Source: CAZMVY01 sp964617875
GTDB lineage: Bacteria > Planctomycetota > Phycisphaerae > UBA1845 > PWPN01
DNA length: 64,000 nucleotides
Direction: 5' to 3'
NCBI GenBank assembly: GCA_964617875.1
Contig: CAZUAI010000009.1
Location: 30,463-94,462 of the forward strand
The notes under the pieces are model-generated. The model was not told the origin of the DNA and ran no database searches. It was given only the letters and a program-made list of their open reading frames with translations. Positions 13,808 through 24,351 of the stretch are shown here, piece by piece. Within the stretch, counting starts at the first letter, position 1, and each line of letters starts with the position of its first letter. The position numbers and the translations under genes are program-made.

Positions 13808-15208
13808 CTACGGCTCCACGGCCTGCACGGTCAGTGTGCCGAGCCTGGCGTGCGCGATGTGGCCCTTGCCGTGCCGCTTGACCTCGTAGAGCGCCATGTC
13901 CACATGGTGAATCAGGGCGTCGGGTGAGAGGGCATCCGTGGCGATGAGGCTGGCGATGCCGATGCTGATGTCCACGGGGGCATAGGGGAACGCCCTTGCC
14001 GCGTTGTCGAGCAGAGACTTGTGGATACGGTCGGCGAGGGCCTCGGCATCGGCCGCCGTCGTGTGCGGCAGCAGGATGATGAACTCGTCCCCGCCGTAGC
14101 GTGCGGCGATGTCGGAGGCCCGCAGTTCCACGCCGATCGTCCGGGCGGTCAGCAGCAGAACCTCGTCGCCCACGCGGTGCCCGTGGGTGTCATTGATGAT
14201 CTTGAAGTTGTCCAGGTCGACCATGATCAGCGAAAGGTCCTGGCTGTACCGGACGGCGGCCGCGAACTCGTAGCTGAGCGCCTCCGCGAAGTGGCGGCGG
14301 TTGTAGAGATTCGTGAGCGGGTCCCTCACGGCAAGGTCGTGCAGCGCCTTCGTCCGCTCCGCCACCTGATGGCCGAGTTCGACGTTGAACTTGAGCAGCT
14401 CGCTCCGCGACGCGGAGATGCCGTCGGCCATCGCGTTGAGGGCATGGCCGAGCTGGGCGATCTCGTCGTGGCCGTGTACGGGCACACGCGGCGACAGGTC
14501 GTCCTCGGCAAACCGCCGCGCCGCGTCCACCATCTCGCGGATGGGGCCGACGACCGAGCGGACGATCAGGAACGTCAGCGGCACGACAAAGAGAGGGATC
14601 AGCACAATCAGCCGCCGCAGATGCGCGCGCATGGTCTCCGCGGCGGTGCTCGCGCGGTTGGCATCGACGGCGATCCGGGCGTAGCCGAGCGGTCTTCCGC
14701 CGCCGGGACTCGAGACCACGGGGCACGACGCCTCCGCCAGCACGTATCCGGTCTTTTCGTCACGGCAGAGCCGTGCCCCGCTCCGGCGGGCCGACGGCAG
14801 CCGGTTGCCTGCTCCCCGCAGACGATGCGCAAGGAGGTTTTCGCTCCCCTGCGCCGTCGCCATGAGGTCGCCGCCCGGACCGAAGAACGCGACATACAGA
14901 GCCGTGCGGTCATCGACCAGCCGCTCGCAAAGCTGCGTCAACGACGTTCGATCGCCCGCGGCAAGATACGGCCTCCCGGCGACGGCAAGCGTCGCCGCCA
15001 GTTCCTGGGCGTATTCGACATGCGTACCGTAGATCGCCCGATCGGCGTCGCGCAGCACCAGGGCGCCGGCGAGCGTCGCGGCGGCGAACATCATCGCCAG
15101 CAGCAACGCCGTCGTCTTTCCCTGCAGCCCTGTGACCGTACGAAAAAGAGTTTCCTTCGTCGCGCAGCCGGGCCGCAGCAGTCTGTGCATGTCGGATGCG
15201 CGACCCAT
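13808..15208 (-). CDS. Membrane-bound diguanylate cyclase (HAMP-GGDEF)
   Basis: A 466-residue membrane protein predicted to make cyclic di-GMP from two GTP. A membrane helix near residue 30, a roughly 130-residue extracytoplasmic sensor region, a second helix (LIVLIPLFVVPLTFLIV), HAMP, a short coiled linker and a C-terminal GGDEF domain are visible. The active-site YGGDEF is intact, and an RxxD inhibitory site (RASD) lies five residues before it, so product feedback is likely. ATG 15208 is preferred over an upstream in-frame codon because GGAGAGG lies nine bases before it. No phosphodiesterase (EAL or HD-GYP) gene is near. Transcribed toward the isomerase gene, with about 100 bp between them. 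Confidence 0.9.
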   Translation of the reverse strand: MGRASDMHRLLRPGCATKETLFRTVTGLQGKTTALLLAMMFAAATLAGALVLRDADRAIYGTHVEYAQELAATLAVAGRPYLAAGDRTSLTQLCERLVDDRTALYVAFFGPGGDLMATAQGSENLLAHRLRGAGNRLPSARRSGARLCRDEKTGYVLAEASCPVVSSPGGGRPLGYARIAVDANRASTAAETMRAHLRRLIVLIPLFVVPLTFLIVRSVVGPIREMVDAARRFAEDDLSPRVPVHGHDEIAQLGHALNAMADGISASRSELLKFNVELGHQVAERTKALHDLAVRDPLTNLYNRRHFAEALSYEFAAAVRYSQDLSLIMVDLDNFKIINDTHGHRVGDEVLLLTARTIGVELRASDIAARYGGDEFIILLPHTTAADAEALADRIHKSLLDNAARAFPYAPVDISIGIASLIATDALSPDALIHHVDMALYEVKRHGKGHIAHARLGTLTVQAVEP

Positions 15209-15616
15209 GCCGGGCACCTCTCCACAGTTCTGCCGTGCCACACCAACCGTACAATTCAGATTCACCGCCCGCAAATATCCGCACAGTTTTCCCGACCGTC
15301 ACAGACCCACGCCAGATGCATCCCACGGCGTGACATTATCGGATGTAACCCTCGCGCCACGCCGAATCCGATGGATGTGACTCGACTCCCGCCACACGGC
15401 ATCCCTCTATTCCCGCTGGACGAGTGAGCGGTCAAGGATACAGGTGGCGGCGTTTCTGCCTGATGCGGTGCCGCTGAAAAGCCTCATATGGCACGACCTT
15501 ACGAGGGTGCGGTTCGCGAGTTCCATCCAGATCTGATCCGAGCAGCCTGCTCGCCCGGCCAATCGCCCGTCGGCAACACGAGCGCACCGGCAAGGGGCGG
15601 GGCGTGTCGTGAGAAC
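15209..15616. other. 408-bp gene-free stretch
   Basis: This lies upstream of the diguanylate cyclase and downstream of the VWA gene. It must carry the cyclase promoter on its left side and the end of the MoxR-cluster transcript on its right. I see no convincing small gene, structured RNA or repeat in it. Confidence 0.5.
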
Positions 15617-18172
15617 CTACAGCAGCCGCGACTGTTTGCGCAGGATCCACTCGATCGCCAACAGCCCCAGCAACATCGCCAGCAGGTGCCAGCGGTAGCG
15701 GTCCGCCAGCAGGATGGGCGTGCCCGTGATGACGAGGCTGGCATTGCGATCCTCGATGAGATCGGGGATCGCGTCCGCTTCGTCGATGTCGAAGTAGCGC
15801 CCGCCGGCGGACTGCTCGGCGAGCGAGACAAGCTTCTCGCGGTCCATCTGCGGCCGGAGCGTCTCCAGGTTCGGCCGCACGATCTGGATGCTGTGCGTGA
15901 TCGCTTCTCCGGGCGCGCCCGGGGCGGCGGGCAGGTTCACGCGGAACTGCACGCGGCCGACGCGCGACGGGATGAATCGCCCGCGGAACCATCCGGGCCG
16001 GCCCGCCTCCGCCTGGAGGGGTATGGCCGTCTCGGTCCCATCCTCCGACGACGCCGTCACGCCGACCTCCGTCGCCTCCAGCGGCAGGTGGTTCTCGTTC
16101 AGCAACCTCGCGCCGAGCGGCACCGGCTCGCCCACCGAGAACGAGTCGCGATCGGTCATCAGCACCCCGCGACGGCCGCCGCCGAGCAGCTTGCCTTCCA
16201 TGAGGTGCCGCAGAAGCTGAATCCAGAAGCGGTTGAAGTACGCCTCGCCGTACCGCCGCCACCGCCATGTCGAATCGAACGCCAGAAAGCCCGTCCGCCC
16301 CGCGCCGAAGAACTGCGTGGCGAGCAGGACGTGCTCGCCGTATGCGTTCGCCATGCGCGGGTTTGAGTGGCGCATCAGGGCGGTGGCCAGAGGCTTCTCG
16401 CGCCGCACGGGGTAGTGCCAGTACACCCCCGCGAGGCGCTTCCAGACGTCGGCCGTTGCGGCCGGACTGTCGGCCTGTGCAAGCACCGGGTGATCGAGCA
16501 CGGCGGGCGGAATCGTCACCGGCCACGGCTGCGCCTGGAAGTAGCCGAGCTGGTTCAGGACGATCTCCGCCTCGGGATCGACGGTGACGGGCAGCATCTC
16601 GACCACGCCGCGGCAGTTCGCGTCGTTCATGAACCGCGAGGTGTACTTCCGCCCGGCGGCGTAGAGCAGGCCGGCGCCGTTGTTGCTCACGAGACCCTGC
16701 GCGAGTTCGCCCCAGGCCGGATCGAAGTCCCGCGGCTGCGGGTCGAAGAGCACGACGACATCGTACTGGAAGAGCTGCTCGGGCCTGTGCGGGAACTCGG
16801 TGATCACCGTCGTGCCCTCGCGGACGGCGTCGACATCGGCCGACTGCAGCCAGCAGCTCACGTCCACGGACTTGTCGCGCTCGAGCAGCCGCTCGACGAA
16901 CTGGTAGTCCCACGTGGGCGACCCGGCGATGAGCAACACGCGCATGCGGCTCTCGAGGATGCGGACGGTGACCTGGCGGCTGTTGTCGTCGGGTACGGAC
17001 TCGGCCGGCAGAGGCGGCACACGAACGACGTACGTGACGGTCCGCGCGTCGTCCACCTGCCGGCGGAAGGAGACCGGTTCCACGCGGGCGTCGGGCCCGA
17101 CGGTCGCCGTTTCCGTGGCAACGACGCGGTCGCCGCCGTTCGAGACCTCCGCCAGCTCGACCGGGAGCGTCCCGCCGCTCAGGCCCTGCGCGGTCAGGTG
17201 GACCGTGATAGTGAACGGATCCTTGACGAATGCGTTGGCGGGCGCGACGACCTCGCTGACGCGGACGTTCTGCGCGGGACTCGGATCGCCGATGCCGACG
17301 GCAAATACCGGCACGTTGCGCGACCTGGCATAGCGGGCGATCGTGTCGGCCGACTCGCCGTAGTTCAGCCCGCCGTCGCCGAGCACGACGACGCCGGCAA
17401 CCGGCGACGTGCCGAGCCCCTCGATCGCCTGCCGAAGACACCGGCCAAGATCGGTCACCGGCGCCCCCGGCTGCATGGTCGGCCGGGATGTCGCCGCCGG
17501 AATCTCGCCCGCAGACCGGTCGTACGTACCCAGACGCGCGGGCTCATCGCCGTACTGCCAGAGCTGCACGCGGTTTCGCGTCGCGAGGGCCTTGAGCCAT
17601 TGCCCGTCACCACGGGCCAGCAGGAGGCCCTGCAACTCGTCGCGCCGTTGTCCGCCGGCCGGCCGGCTCGTCGCCGCCGCCTCGCCGCCGGAGGCGAGGA
17701 ACCTCTGCACGCGGGCCGCCGCCGCCGGATCGTGATACCGGTCGGCAAGCTGCATGCTGGCAGACCCGTCGAGAAGCACGAGCGTATACGAATTGATCGT
17801 GCGGTGGAGGTAGGTCGCCACGATCGGCTGGACCCAGATGGCGGCCAGGATGACGAGGATCAGGCAGCGCACGACGGCCATGGCCGTCCGGGCACGAAGC
17901 GACGCACCCGTCCGGGCCTCGCGGCGATAGAACCAGATGACCGCATAGAGCATCGCCGCAAGCACGACGATCGAGCACAGCGCCGCCCAGTGAGAGGGCA
18001 ACCGCGCGAACTCGAGCCGCCGCTCCGCCGCCGCATCGGCCAGCAGGTTGGGCACGCCGAAGAACAGGAACGCGAAGACCCCGGAAAGCCGGAAGGCCGG
18101 CGAACCTCCGAGCCCGCGGGCACGCAGGCCCGGAAAACCGCCCACCCTGCTCGTGCGATTTTCCGCTTTCAT
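15617..18172 (-). CDS. VWA-domain membrane protein of the MoxR cluster
   Basis: An 851-residue protein, last gene of the four-gene MoxR cluster. After an odd N-terminus there are two membrane helices (about 61-81 and 100-120), then a von Willebrand A domain with an intact MIDAS (D135, S137, S139 in LLDGSASM). A beta-sandwich part and a class I glutamine-amidotransferase-like part follow (LLIAGSPTWDYQF, VVVLFDPQ), and a membrane helix closes the chain (WHLLAMLLGLLAIEW). The ATG overlaps the stop of the BatA-like gene by four bases (ATGA). Residues about 11-40 look like translated repeat DNA (see findings), so the native start could be the GTG just after it. Such proteins usually work with MoxR chaperones in envelope assembly or stress. 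Confidence 0.85.
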   Translation of the reverse strand: MKAENRTSRVGGFPGLRARGLGGSPAFRLSGVFAFLFFGVPNLLADAAAERRLEFARLPSHWAALCSIVVLAAMLYAVIWFYRREARTGASLRARTAMAVVRCLILVILAAIWVQPIVATYLHRTINSYTLVLLDGSASMQLADRYHDPAAAARVQRFLASGGEAAATSRPAGGQRRDELQGLLLARGDGQWLKALATRNRVQLWQYGDEPARLGTYDRSAGEIPAATSRPTMQPGAPVTDLGRCLRQAIEGLGTSPVAGVVVLGDGGLNYGESADTIARYARSRNVPVFAVGIGDPSPAQNVRVSEVVAPANAFVKDPFTITVHLTAQGLSGGTLPVELAEVSNGGDRVVATETATVGPDARVEPVSFRRQVDDARTVTYVVRVPPLPAESVPDDNSRQVTVRILESRMRVLLIAGSPTWDYQFVERLLERDKSVDVSCWLQSADVDAVREGTTVITEFPHRPEQLFQYDVVVLFDPQPRDFDPAWGELAQGLVSNNGAGLLYAAGRKYTSRFMNDANCRGVVEMLPVTVDPEAEIVLNQLGYFQAQPWPVTIPPAVLDHPVLAQADSPAATADVWKRLAGVYWHYPVRREKPLATALMRHSNPRMANAYGEHVLLATQFFGAGRTGFLAFDSTWRWRRYGEAYFNRFWIQLLRHLMEGKLLGGGRRGVLMTDRDSFSVGEPVPLGARLLNENHLPLEATEVGVTASSEDGTETAIPLQAEAGRPGWFRGRFIPSRVGRVQFRVNLPAAPGAPGEAITHSIQIVRPNLETLRPQMDREKLVSLAEQSAGGRYFDIDEADAIPDLIEDRNASLVITGTPILLADRYRWHLLAMLLGLLAIEWILRKQSRLL
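18101..18150. repeat. Short dispersed repeat inside the VWA gene (copy 1)
   Basis: About 45 bp closely resemble 53797-53847, with roughly three quarters of aligned positions identical by eye. Here the element is read in frame near the N-terminus of the VWA protein (GGFPGLRARGLGG). In the other place the same strand reads GGLPGLRTHGLGG but is intergenic. Confidence 0.45.
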
Positions 18173-20481
18173 GTCTTCCTCGCCCCGAACCACCATGCCA
18201 GGGCGCTTTCCGCCATCAGCACGGCGGCGAGCACGAGCAGCACCGCCGGCCACGTCTCCCGCCGGGCGTCGTCGCTGTCGTCCCGCGTGAGTTCGTCGCC
18301 GCGGACGAACGTGAACGGAACCTCCGTCAGCGATTCGCGGAGCGCGGCCTCGCCGCAACGGGCCAGGGCGCTCTCCCGCGGATCGACGTTGACGACCGCC
18401 ATCCGCGGCGTCGCCTGCCCCCCCGTCTCCCGCAGGGCGAACCGGTACACGCCGGCGCGGGCGGTGTTCGTCCACGTCAGCCGGGCGGCGGCCTCGGCCC
18501 CTTCGAGCCGGGCCTGGATGGTGGCCTCCGGTTCGTCCGGGAAGGCCGGCGTCCGCACCGTCGCCGCCGGGTCGAACCGGCCGGGCTCCAGCGAGAGGAC
18601 GATCGGCGATCCCACCAGCACGCTCCCCGCATCGTCCGGCGACTCGGCGGGCCGGGCCACGAACTGAATCAACTCCTGCATCATCGCGACGTAGGTGAAC
18701 CAGTCCGGAAAGTTGGTCCACGCCTTGTCGGCCGACGTCGTGAACAGGACGACATGCCCCCACCCGAACGGTCGCTCGATCATCGCCGGATGGCGGTCGG
18801 CGTCATCGTAGGCCAGCAGCACGCGCGCGGCCGCCCGCTCGATCGGCTGCGTCGCCGGCAGCGAGGCCGGCGCGGACGCCGTCGCCGGCCGGCTCGACGG
18901 CACGGCGGGAAAGACCGCAACGAACTTCCGCGTCAGGATGCCGTCGAAGAACGGCGTATCAACCCCCGCGAAACCGCGAAGAACCGGGTGTGTGAAGTCC
19001 GGCGACGTAAAACGGCAGCCCGCCGCCGTGGCAGCCTCGACGACCTCGCCGAGCCTCGCGGGCAGCACCCCCCCGCCGTCGCGGTAGAACAGCCGGTTGT
19101 ACAATTCCGCATCGACCTGATCGCCGAGAAAGAACACCACGCCCCCGCCGGCCCGGGCAAACCGTTCGAGCTGCGCCGCCGACGATTCCGTGATGCGGTA
19201 GACGTTCGTCAGGACGACCGCGTGGTAGCCGCCGAGGTTGGCGTCGTCCAGAGCGTTTTCATCGATCCCCTCGACCTCGACGCCGCTGAAGACCGGCCCG
19301 TCCGGCCGCAGCGCGACGGCGAGCACCGGGGCCTCGTCCTTCGCACCGGCGGCCTCCGACGTCCCGCCGACGATCAGCACGCGGATCGCCCGCTGCACGT
19401 CCACGGCGAGATACCGCCGGTTGTCCGCCGCGAGCCGGTCGTCCGGCAATTCGGCCGTGATCGTCGCCGGACCGGGCGACGGCAGCACCAGCTCGACCGG
19501 CACGCCAACGCCCTGCCCCGGCTTGAGCGGCGGGACAGGGACAGGCGGCTGCGACGCCTCATCCACGAACAGCCGCAGCGAGCCGACACTCACCTCCGTA
19601 CGGCCGTAGTTGGCGACCGTCGCGACGAATCGCGCCGGAACGCCTGCGATCACCTGCGGCTGATCGGGAACGAACGACGCGATGCCCGCGTTCGACACCT
19701 CGTCCATGCCGACGTCCACGAGCACCAGCCGCAACGACCGGCGCCCGCCCGACCATCCGGCCAGGGCCGCCGCCGGGCTTCCCGACGCGCCCGCCGTGGC
19801 GGACTCATCCGGGCGAGCCCAGTCCGCCGCCTGGAAATCGCTGACCACGTAGACGGCGGCGTTGGCGGCCTCGCCCCTGGCGTCGAGAAGCTTCCGCACG
19901 CCCGCGAGCGCTTCCCGAAGGCACGGCCCGCGCTCCGACGGCCGGAGCCGGTCCAGCCGCGATCGCAGATCCTCCGAAGCGACCTCGCGAAGCGAAAGCG
20001 TCTGGACCACCGGCGTCTCCGGGCGCGACGCGAGCAGGATCGTCAGCGAGTCCTGCGGCGACTGTTGCTCGATCCACCGGCACAGCCGCAGCACGGCGGA
20101 CCGCGCCTCGTCGAAGACCGTCCCGCGATCGCTCCGGTAACCGGTCGAGAACGTGTCATCCAGCAGAACGATCCGTTCCGTGCGAGCGGCCCCGCCGAGA
20201 ACCGCCGCGAGCCCGCGCGGCTGGACGTACCACCGTGCCAGCACCAGCCCGACCAGGAACGCGGCCAGGCACCGCAGCGTCAGCAGGATCAGTTCCTCGA
20301 TGCGGACCCGGCGGCGGTTCTGCCGTTCGGCCTCGAGCAGAAAGTCCATCGCCGCCCACCGCACCCGCCGAAACCGCCGCCTGGCGAGCAAGTGAATGAT
20401 GATGGGCACCGACACCGCGGCCGCGCCCGCGTAGAACACGGCAGAACTCACAAACGCGGCCAGAATGCTCGTTGCCGTCAT
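18169..20481 (-). CDS. BatA-like double-transmembrane protein
   Basis: A 770-residue protein. The first 90 residues match the BatA-type N-terminus: a helix (FVSSAVFYAGAAAVSVPIIIHLL), a basic loop (ARRRFRRVRW), then a second helix (LILLTLRCLAAFLVGLVLARW). A VWA-like domain follows, but its MIDAS reads DDTFST instead of DxSxS, so metal binding may be weakened. Beta-sandwich and amidotransferase-like segments come next, and a final membrane helix near the C-terminus (WPAVLLVLAAVLMAESALAWW). The start overlaps the stop of the DUF58 gene by four bases, and its own stop overlaps the VWA gene start, which implies translational coupling. Role inferred from the cluster: an envelope-associated MoxR partner. 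Confidence 0.85.
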   Translation of the reverse strand: MTATSILAAFVSSAVFYAGAAAVSVPIIIHLLARRRFRRVRWAAMDFLLEAERQNRRRVRIEELILLTLRCLAAFLVGLVLARWYVQPRGLAAVLGGAARTERIVLLDDTFSTGYRSDRGTVFDEARSAVLRLCRWIEQQSPQDSLTILLASRPETPVVQTLSLREVASEDLRSRLDRLRPSERGPCLREALAGVRKLLDARGEAANAAVYVVSDFQAADWARPDESATAGASGSPAAALAGWSGGRRSLRLVLVDVGMDEVSNAGIASFVPDQPQVIAGVPARFVATVANYGRTEVSVGSLRLFVDEASQPPVPVPPLKPGQGVGVPVELVLPSPGPATITAELPDDRLAADNRRYLAVDVQRAIRVLIVGGTSEAAGAKDEAPVLAVALRPDGPVFSGVEVEGIDENALDDANLGGYHAVVLTNVYRITESSAAQLERFARAGGGVVFFLGDQVDAELYNRLFYRDGGGVLPARLGEVVEAATAAGCRFTSPDFTHPVLRGFAGVDTPFFDGILTRKFVAVFPAVPSSRPATASAPASLPATQPIERAAARVLLAYDDADRHPAMIERPFGWGHVVLFTTSADKAWTNFPDWFTYVAMMQELIQFVARPAESPDDAGSVLVGSPIVLSLEPGRFDPAATVRTPAFPDEPEATIQARLEGAEAAARLTWTNTARAGVYRFALRETGGQATPRMAVVNVDPRESALARCGEAALRESLTEVPFTFVRGDELTRDDSDDARRETWPAVLLVLAAVLMAESALAWWFGARKT

Positions 20482-21390
20482 TTCGCCGTCTTCATCCGCT
20501 GCGCCAGGAACATCGACAGCGCCACATCCAGCGGGTCCTGCGTCGAGATCATCGCGTAGTCGATCCGGTGGTCCATGCACACCCGACGAATCCGGCCCGC
20601 GAACCGCTGCATCGCGTCGAGGTAGCTCTGCCGCAGGGCCTGCGGGTCGGTGAGCAGTTGCAGATCCGGCCGCTCGAGCCCCTCGAAGAGCGTGTTGTCG
20701 GCGAACGGGAACTCGATCTCGTCGCGGTCGAGCACCTGGAGGACGAGGACCTCGTGCCCGCCGTAGCGGAACCGCTGCAGCCCGGCGATGACGTCCTCGG
20801 CCGACGTCAGCAGGTCCGACACGATGACCACCATGCCCCGGCGCCGGATCCGCTCGGCCAGGTGCTGAAACAGCGCCTTGACGTTCGTCGTCTCGTCGGG
20901 GCGCGTGCGGTCGATCGTCTCGATCAGCGAACGGATCTTCGCCTTGTGGGCCGTCGGCGGAATCTGCTCGCGGATGCCGTGGTCGAACAACACGAGCCCG
21001 ACGGCGTCCTGCTGCTCCATGAGCAGGTACGCCAGCGACGCCGCGATGCACGAGGCGTACTCGAACTTGGTCATGCGCTCGACCTTCCCCCCCGCCCGGG
21101 ACGAGGATCGAACGGCCGCCGCATCCTCCGGATACGCCATCGACCGCGACGCGTCGAGCAGGATGTGCGTGCGGAGGTTCGTCTCCTCCTCGTACTGCTT
21201 GACGTAGTAGCGGTCCGCCCGGCCGTAGACGCGCCAGTCGATGTGGCGGATGTCGTCGCCGGGAGCGTACTCGCGGTGCTCGGCGAACTCGACGGAGAAG
21301 CCGCGGTAGGGGCTCCGGTGCAGCCCGGCGATGAAGCCCTCGACGATCCTCCGCGCCCGCAACTCCAGCGGTGCGATGCGCCGGATGACC

Positions 21391-22458
<1,068 letters not shown>

Positions 22459-22825
22459 GGAGTCTCCTCAAAAAAACACAGAGAGCATGTTCGTTCGGAC
22501 GAGAAATCCGAGACGCTGCTCTCTGCCTACCACGTGGTTCCCCACCGTCGGCCGCTTCTGCGCCGCGACGGCTTTCGCCGACGCCGCAGGTTGGCCCGCG
22601 GTGAGACCACGCGATAGCAAACCCTTTCCCCGGGGTTCTGCACCCATTATATCGGCCGGGCCGGACAAGGGAAAGACCTCTCGGCACGCTGTCGTCACCG
22701 CTCGCCTCCTTATCGCCGGTTTGCCGGCGGCCCTGGAGTGCGCCGCCAAGGGTGGCGCCTTGGCTGACAAAGGGCCGGGCGAACATCGCTTGCCGTCGTA
22801 CGGAATCGGACGATAATCCCCCAGC
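22459..22825. other. 367-bp divergent promoter region (moxR / pyk)
   Basis: The left part holds the moxR leader, with an unusual run of T residues just before its ribosome-binding site (minus strand). The right part ends in the pyruvate kinase promoter. The middle is GC-rich with no recognisable gene, riboswitch or repeat. Confidence 0.5.
22790..22817 (+). promoter_or_regulatory. Putative pyk promoter, leaderless arrangement
   Basis: TTGCCG (22790-22795) and GATAAT (22812-22817) have a 16-base spacer. The -10-like hexamer ends only eight bases before the pyk ATG, and no Shine-Dalgarno sequence lies between them. Transcription would therefore begin at or next to the start codon. Confidence 0.42.
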
Positions 22826-24244
22826 ATGAACACCGCCTTTCGCCGTACCAAGATCGTCGCGACCCTCGGGCCGGCCAGCAGTTCGCCGGAGATCGTTCGC
22901 CAGCTCATCCAGGCCGGGATGGACGTCGCCCGGCTGAACTTCTCGCACGGCTCCTACGAGGACCACGCCCGCACCGTCGCCACGCTTCGGCGCACGGCGG
23001 ACGAACTGGACAGCCCCGTCACGATCCTCCAGGACCTCCAGGGGCCCAAGATCCGCGTGGGCCAGTTGCCCGCCGGCGAGATCGCCCTGAAGGAGGAGGC
23101 CACGGTCACCCTGGTCCCGGTCGCCGAGTTCGGCGGCACGCCCGACACGATCCCGATCGACTACCCCCACCTCGCCGACGAGGCGAAGGTGGGCATGCAG
23201 GTCCTGCTCGCCGACGGCCTGATGGAGCTGAAGGTCGTCGGCGTCGCGGCCCACGGCGTTCGCTGTCGTGTCGTTGAGGGCGGGGTGCTCAAGAGCCGCA
23301 AGGGCGTCAATTTTCCCGACCTGCACCTCCGCCTCCCCGCGCTGACCGACAAAGACCGGCAGGACCTCGAGTTCGGCATCTCGCAGAAAGTGGACTGGGT
23401 ATCGCTCAGCTTCGTGCGGTGCGCGGACGACGTCCGGACGCTCAAGGCGCTGCTCGCCGAGAATGGCGTCACCAAGCCGGTCGTCGCCAAGATCGAGAAG
23501 CCGCAGGCCATCGAGCACCTCGACCAGATTGTCGCCGAGGCGCAGGGCGTCATGGTGGCCCGGGGCGATCTGGGCGTCGAGATGAGCCCCGAAAAGGTCC
23601 CCATGCTGCAGAAGCGGATCATCGAGCTGTGCAACCGCAAGGGCCGGCCGGTAATCACCGCCACGCAGATGCTCGAGAGCATGATCGAGGAGCCCCGCCC
23701 CACGCGGGCCGAGGCCAGCGACGTCGCCAACGCGATCGTCGACGGCACCGACGCCGTCATGCTCTCGGGAGAAACGGCCGTCGGCAAGCACCCCGTCAAG
23801 GCCGTCGAAATGATGGCCCGCATCGCCCGCGAGGTCGAGGAGCGCATCACGTTCAAGAGCTACCCGTCCGCCGAACGCACGCGGACCGACGCCCTCGGCG
23901 AGGCGGTCCGGCCGATGGAGGCCGTCCTGCAGCCGCGCTGCATCGCGCTGTTGACCTCGACGGGGTACACGGCCGCCCGGGTCGCCTCCGAACGCCCGCG
24001 CTCGCCGGTGATCGCGCTGACACTGCGGCCCGAGGTGTACCACGGGCTGAACCTCGTCTGGGGCGTGCGGCCGTTGCTCGTCCGCAAGGCGTGCGAAACG
24101 TTCGAGGAACTCGTTGCCCTGGCCGAATCAACGCTGCGAGAGCGGAATCTCGCGGATCCCGGCGATGTCGTCCTCATCATGGGCGGCATTCCGCCGATGG
24201 AGCCCCGCGGCACGAATTTCATCAAGGTGCACACGGTCCGGTAG
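22826..24244 (+). CDS. pyk: Pyruvate kinase
   Basis: A 472-residue protein of normal length for the family. It converts phosphoenolpyruvate and ADP to pyruvate and ATP in the last step of glycolysis. The N-terminal barrel begins RRTKIVATLGPAS with the substrate Arg and ARLNFSHG. It contains LQGPKIRVG, a central B domain, VAKIEKPQA (catalytic Lys), VMVARGDLGVE, the signature ITATQMLESM and the MLSGETAVG loop, then the C-terminal allosteric domain. The gene stands alone, divergent from moxR and convergent with the respiratory operon. No recognisable ribosome-binding site precedes the ATG. Confidence 0.96.
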   Translation: MNTAFRRTKIVATLGPASSSPEIVRQLIQAGMDVARLNFSHGSYEDHARTVATLRRTADELDSPVTILQDLQGPKIRVGQLPAGEIALKEEATVTLVPVAEFGGTPDTIPIDYPHLADEAKVGMQVLLADGLMELKVVGVAAHGVRCRVVEGGVLKSRKGVNFPDLHLRLPALTDKDRQDLEFGISQKVDWVSLSFVRCADDVRTLKALLAENGVTKPVVAKIEKPQAIEHLDQIVAEAQGVMVARGDLGVEMSPEKVPMLQKRIIELCNRKGRPVITATQMLESMIEEPRPTRAEASDVANAIVDGTDAVMLSGETAVGKHPVKAVEMMARIAREVEERITFKSYPSAERTRTDALGEAVRPMEAVLQPRCIALLTSTGYTAARVASERPRSPVIALTLRPEVYHGLNLVWGVRPLLVRKACETFEELVALAESTLRERNLADPGDVVLIMGGIPPMEPRGTNFIKVHTVR

Positions 24245-24351
24245 AGCGGGCGGTTCTCCGCCACCCCGCACTCGCGACCGGGGGACTCGCGTGAGAATGT
24301 GCCCGCGAAACCTCGGGGGTCGTCGGCCCGCGCATCTTCCCGCTCGCCGGC

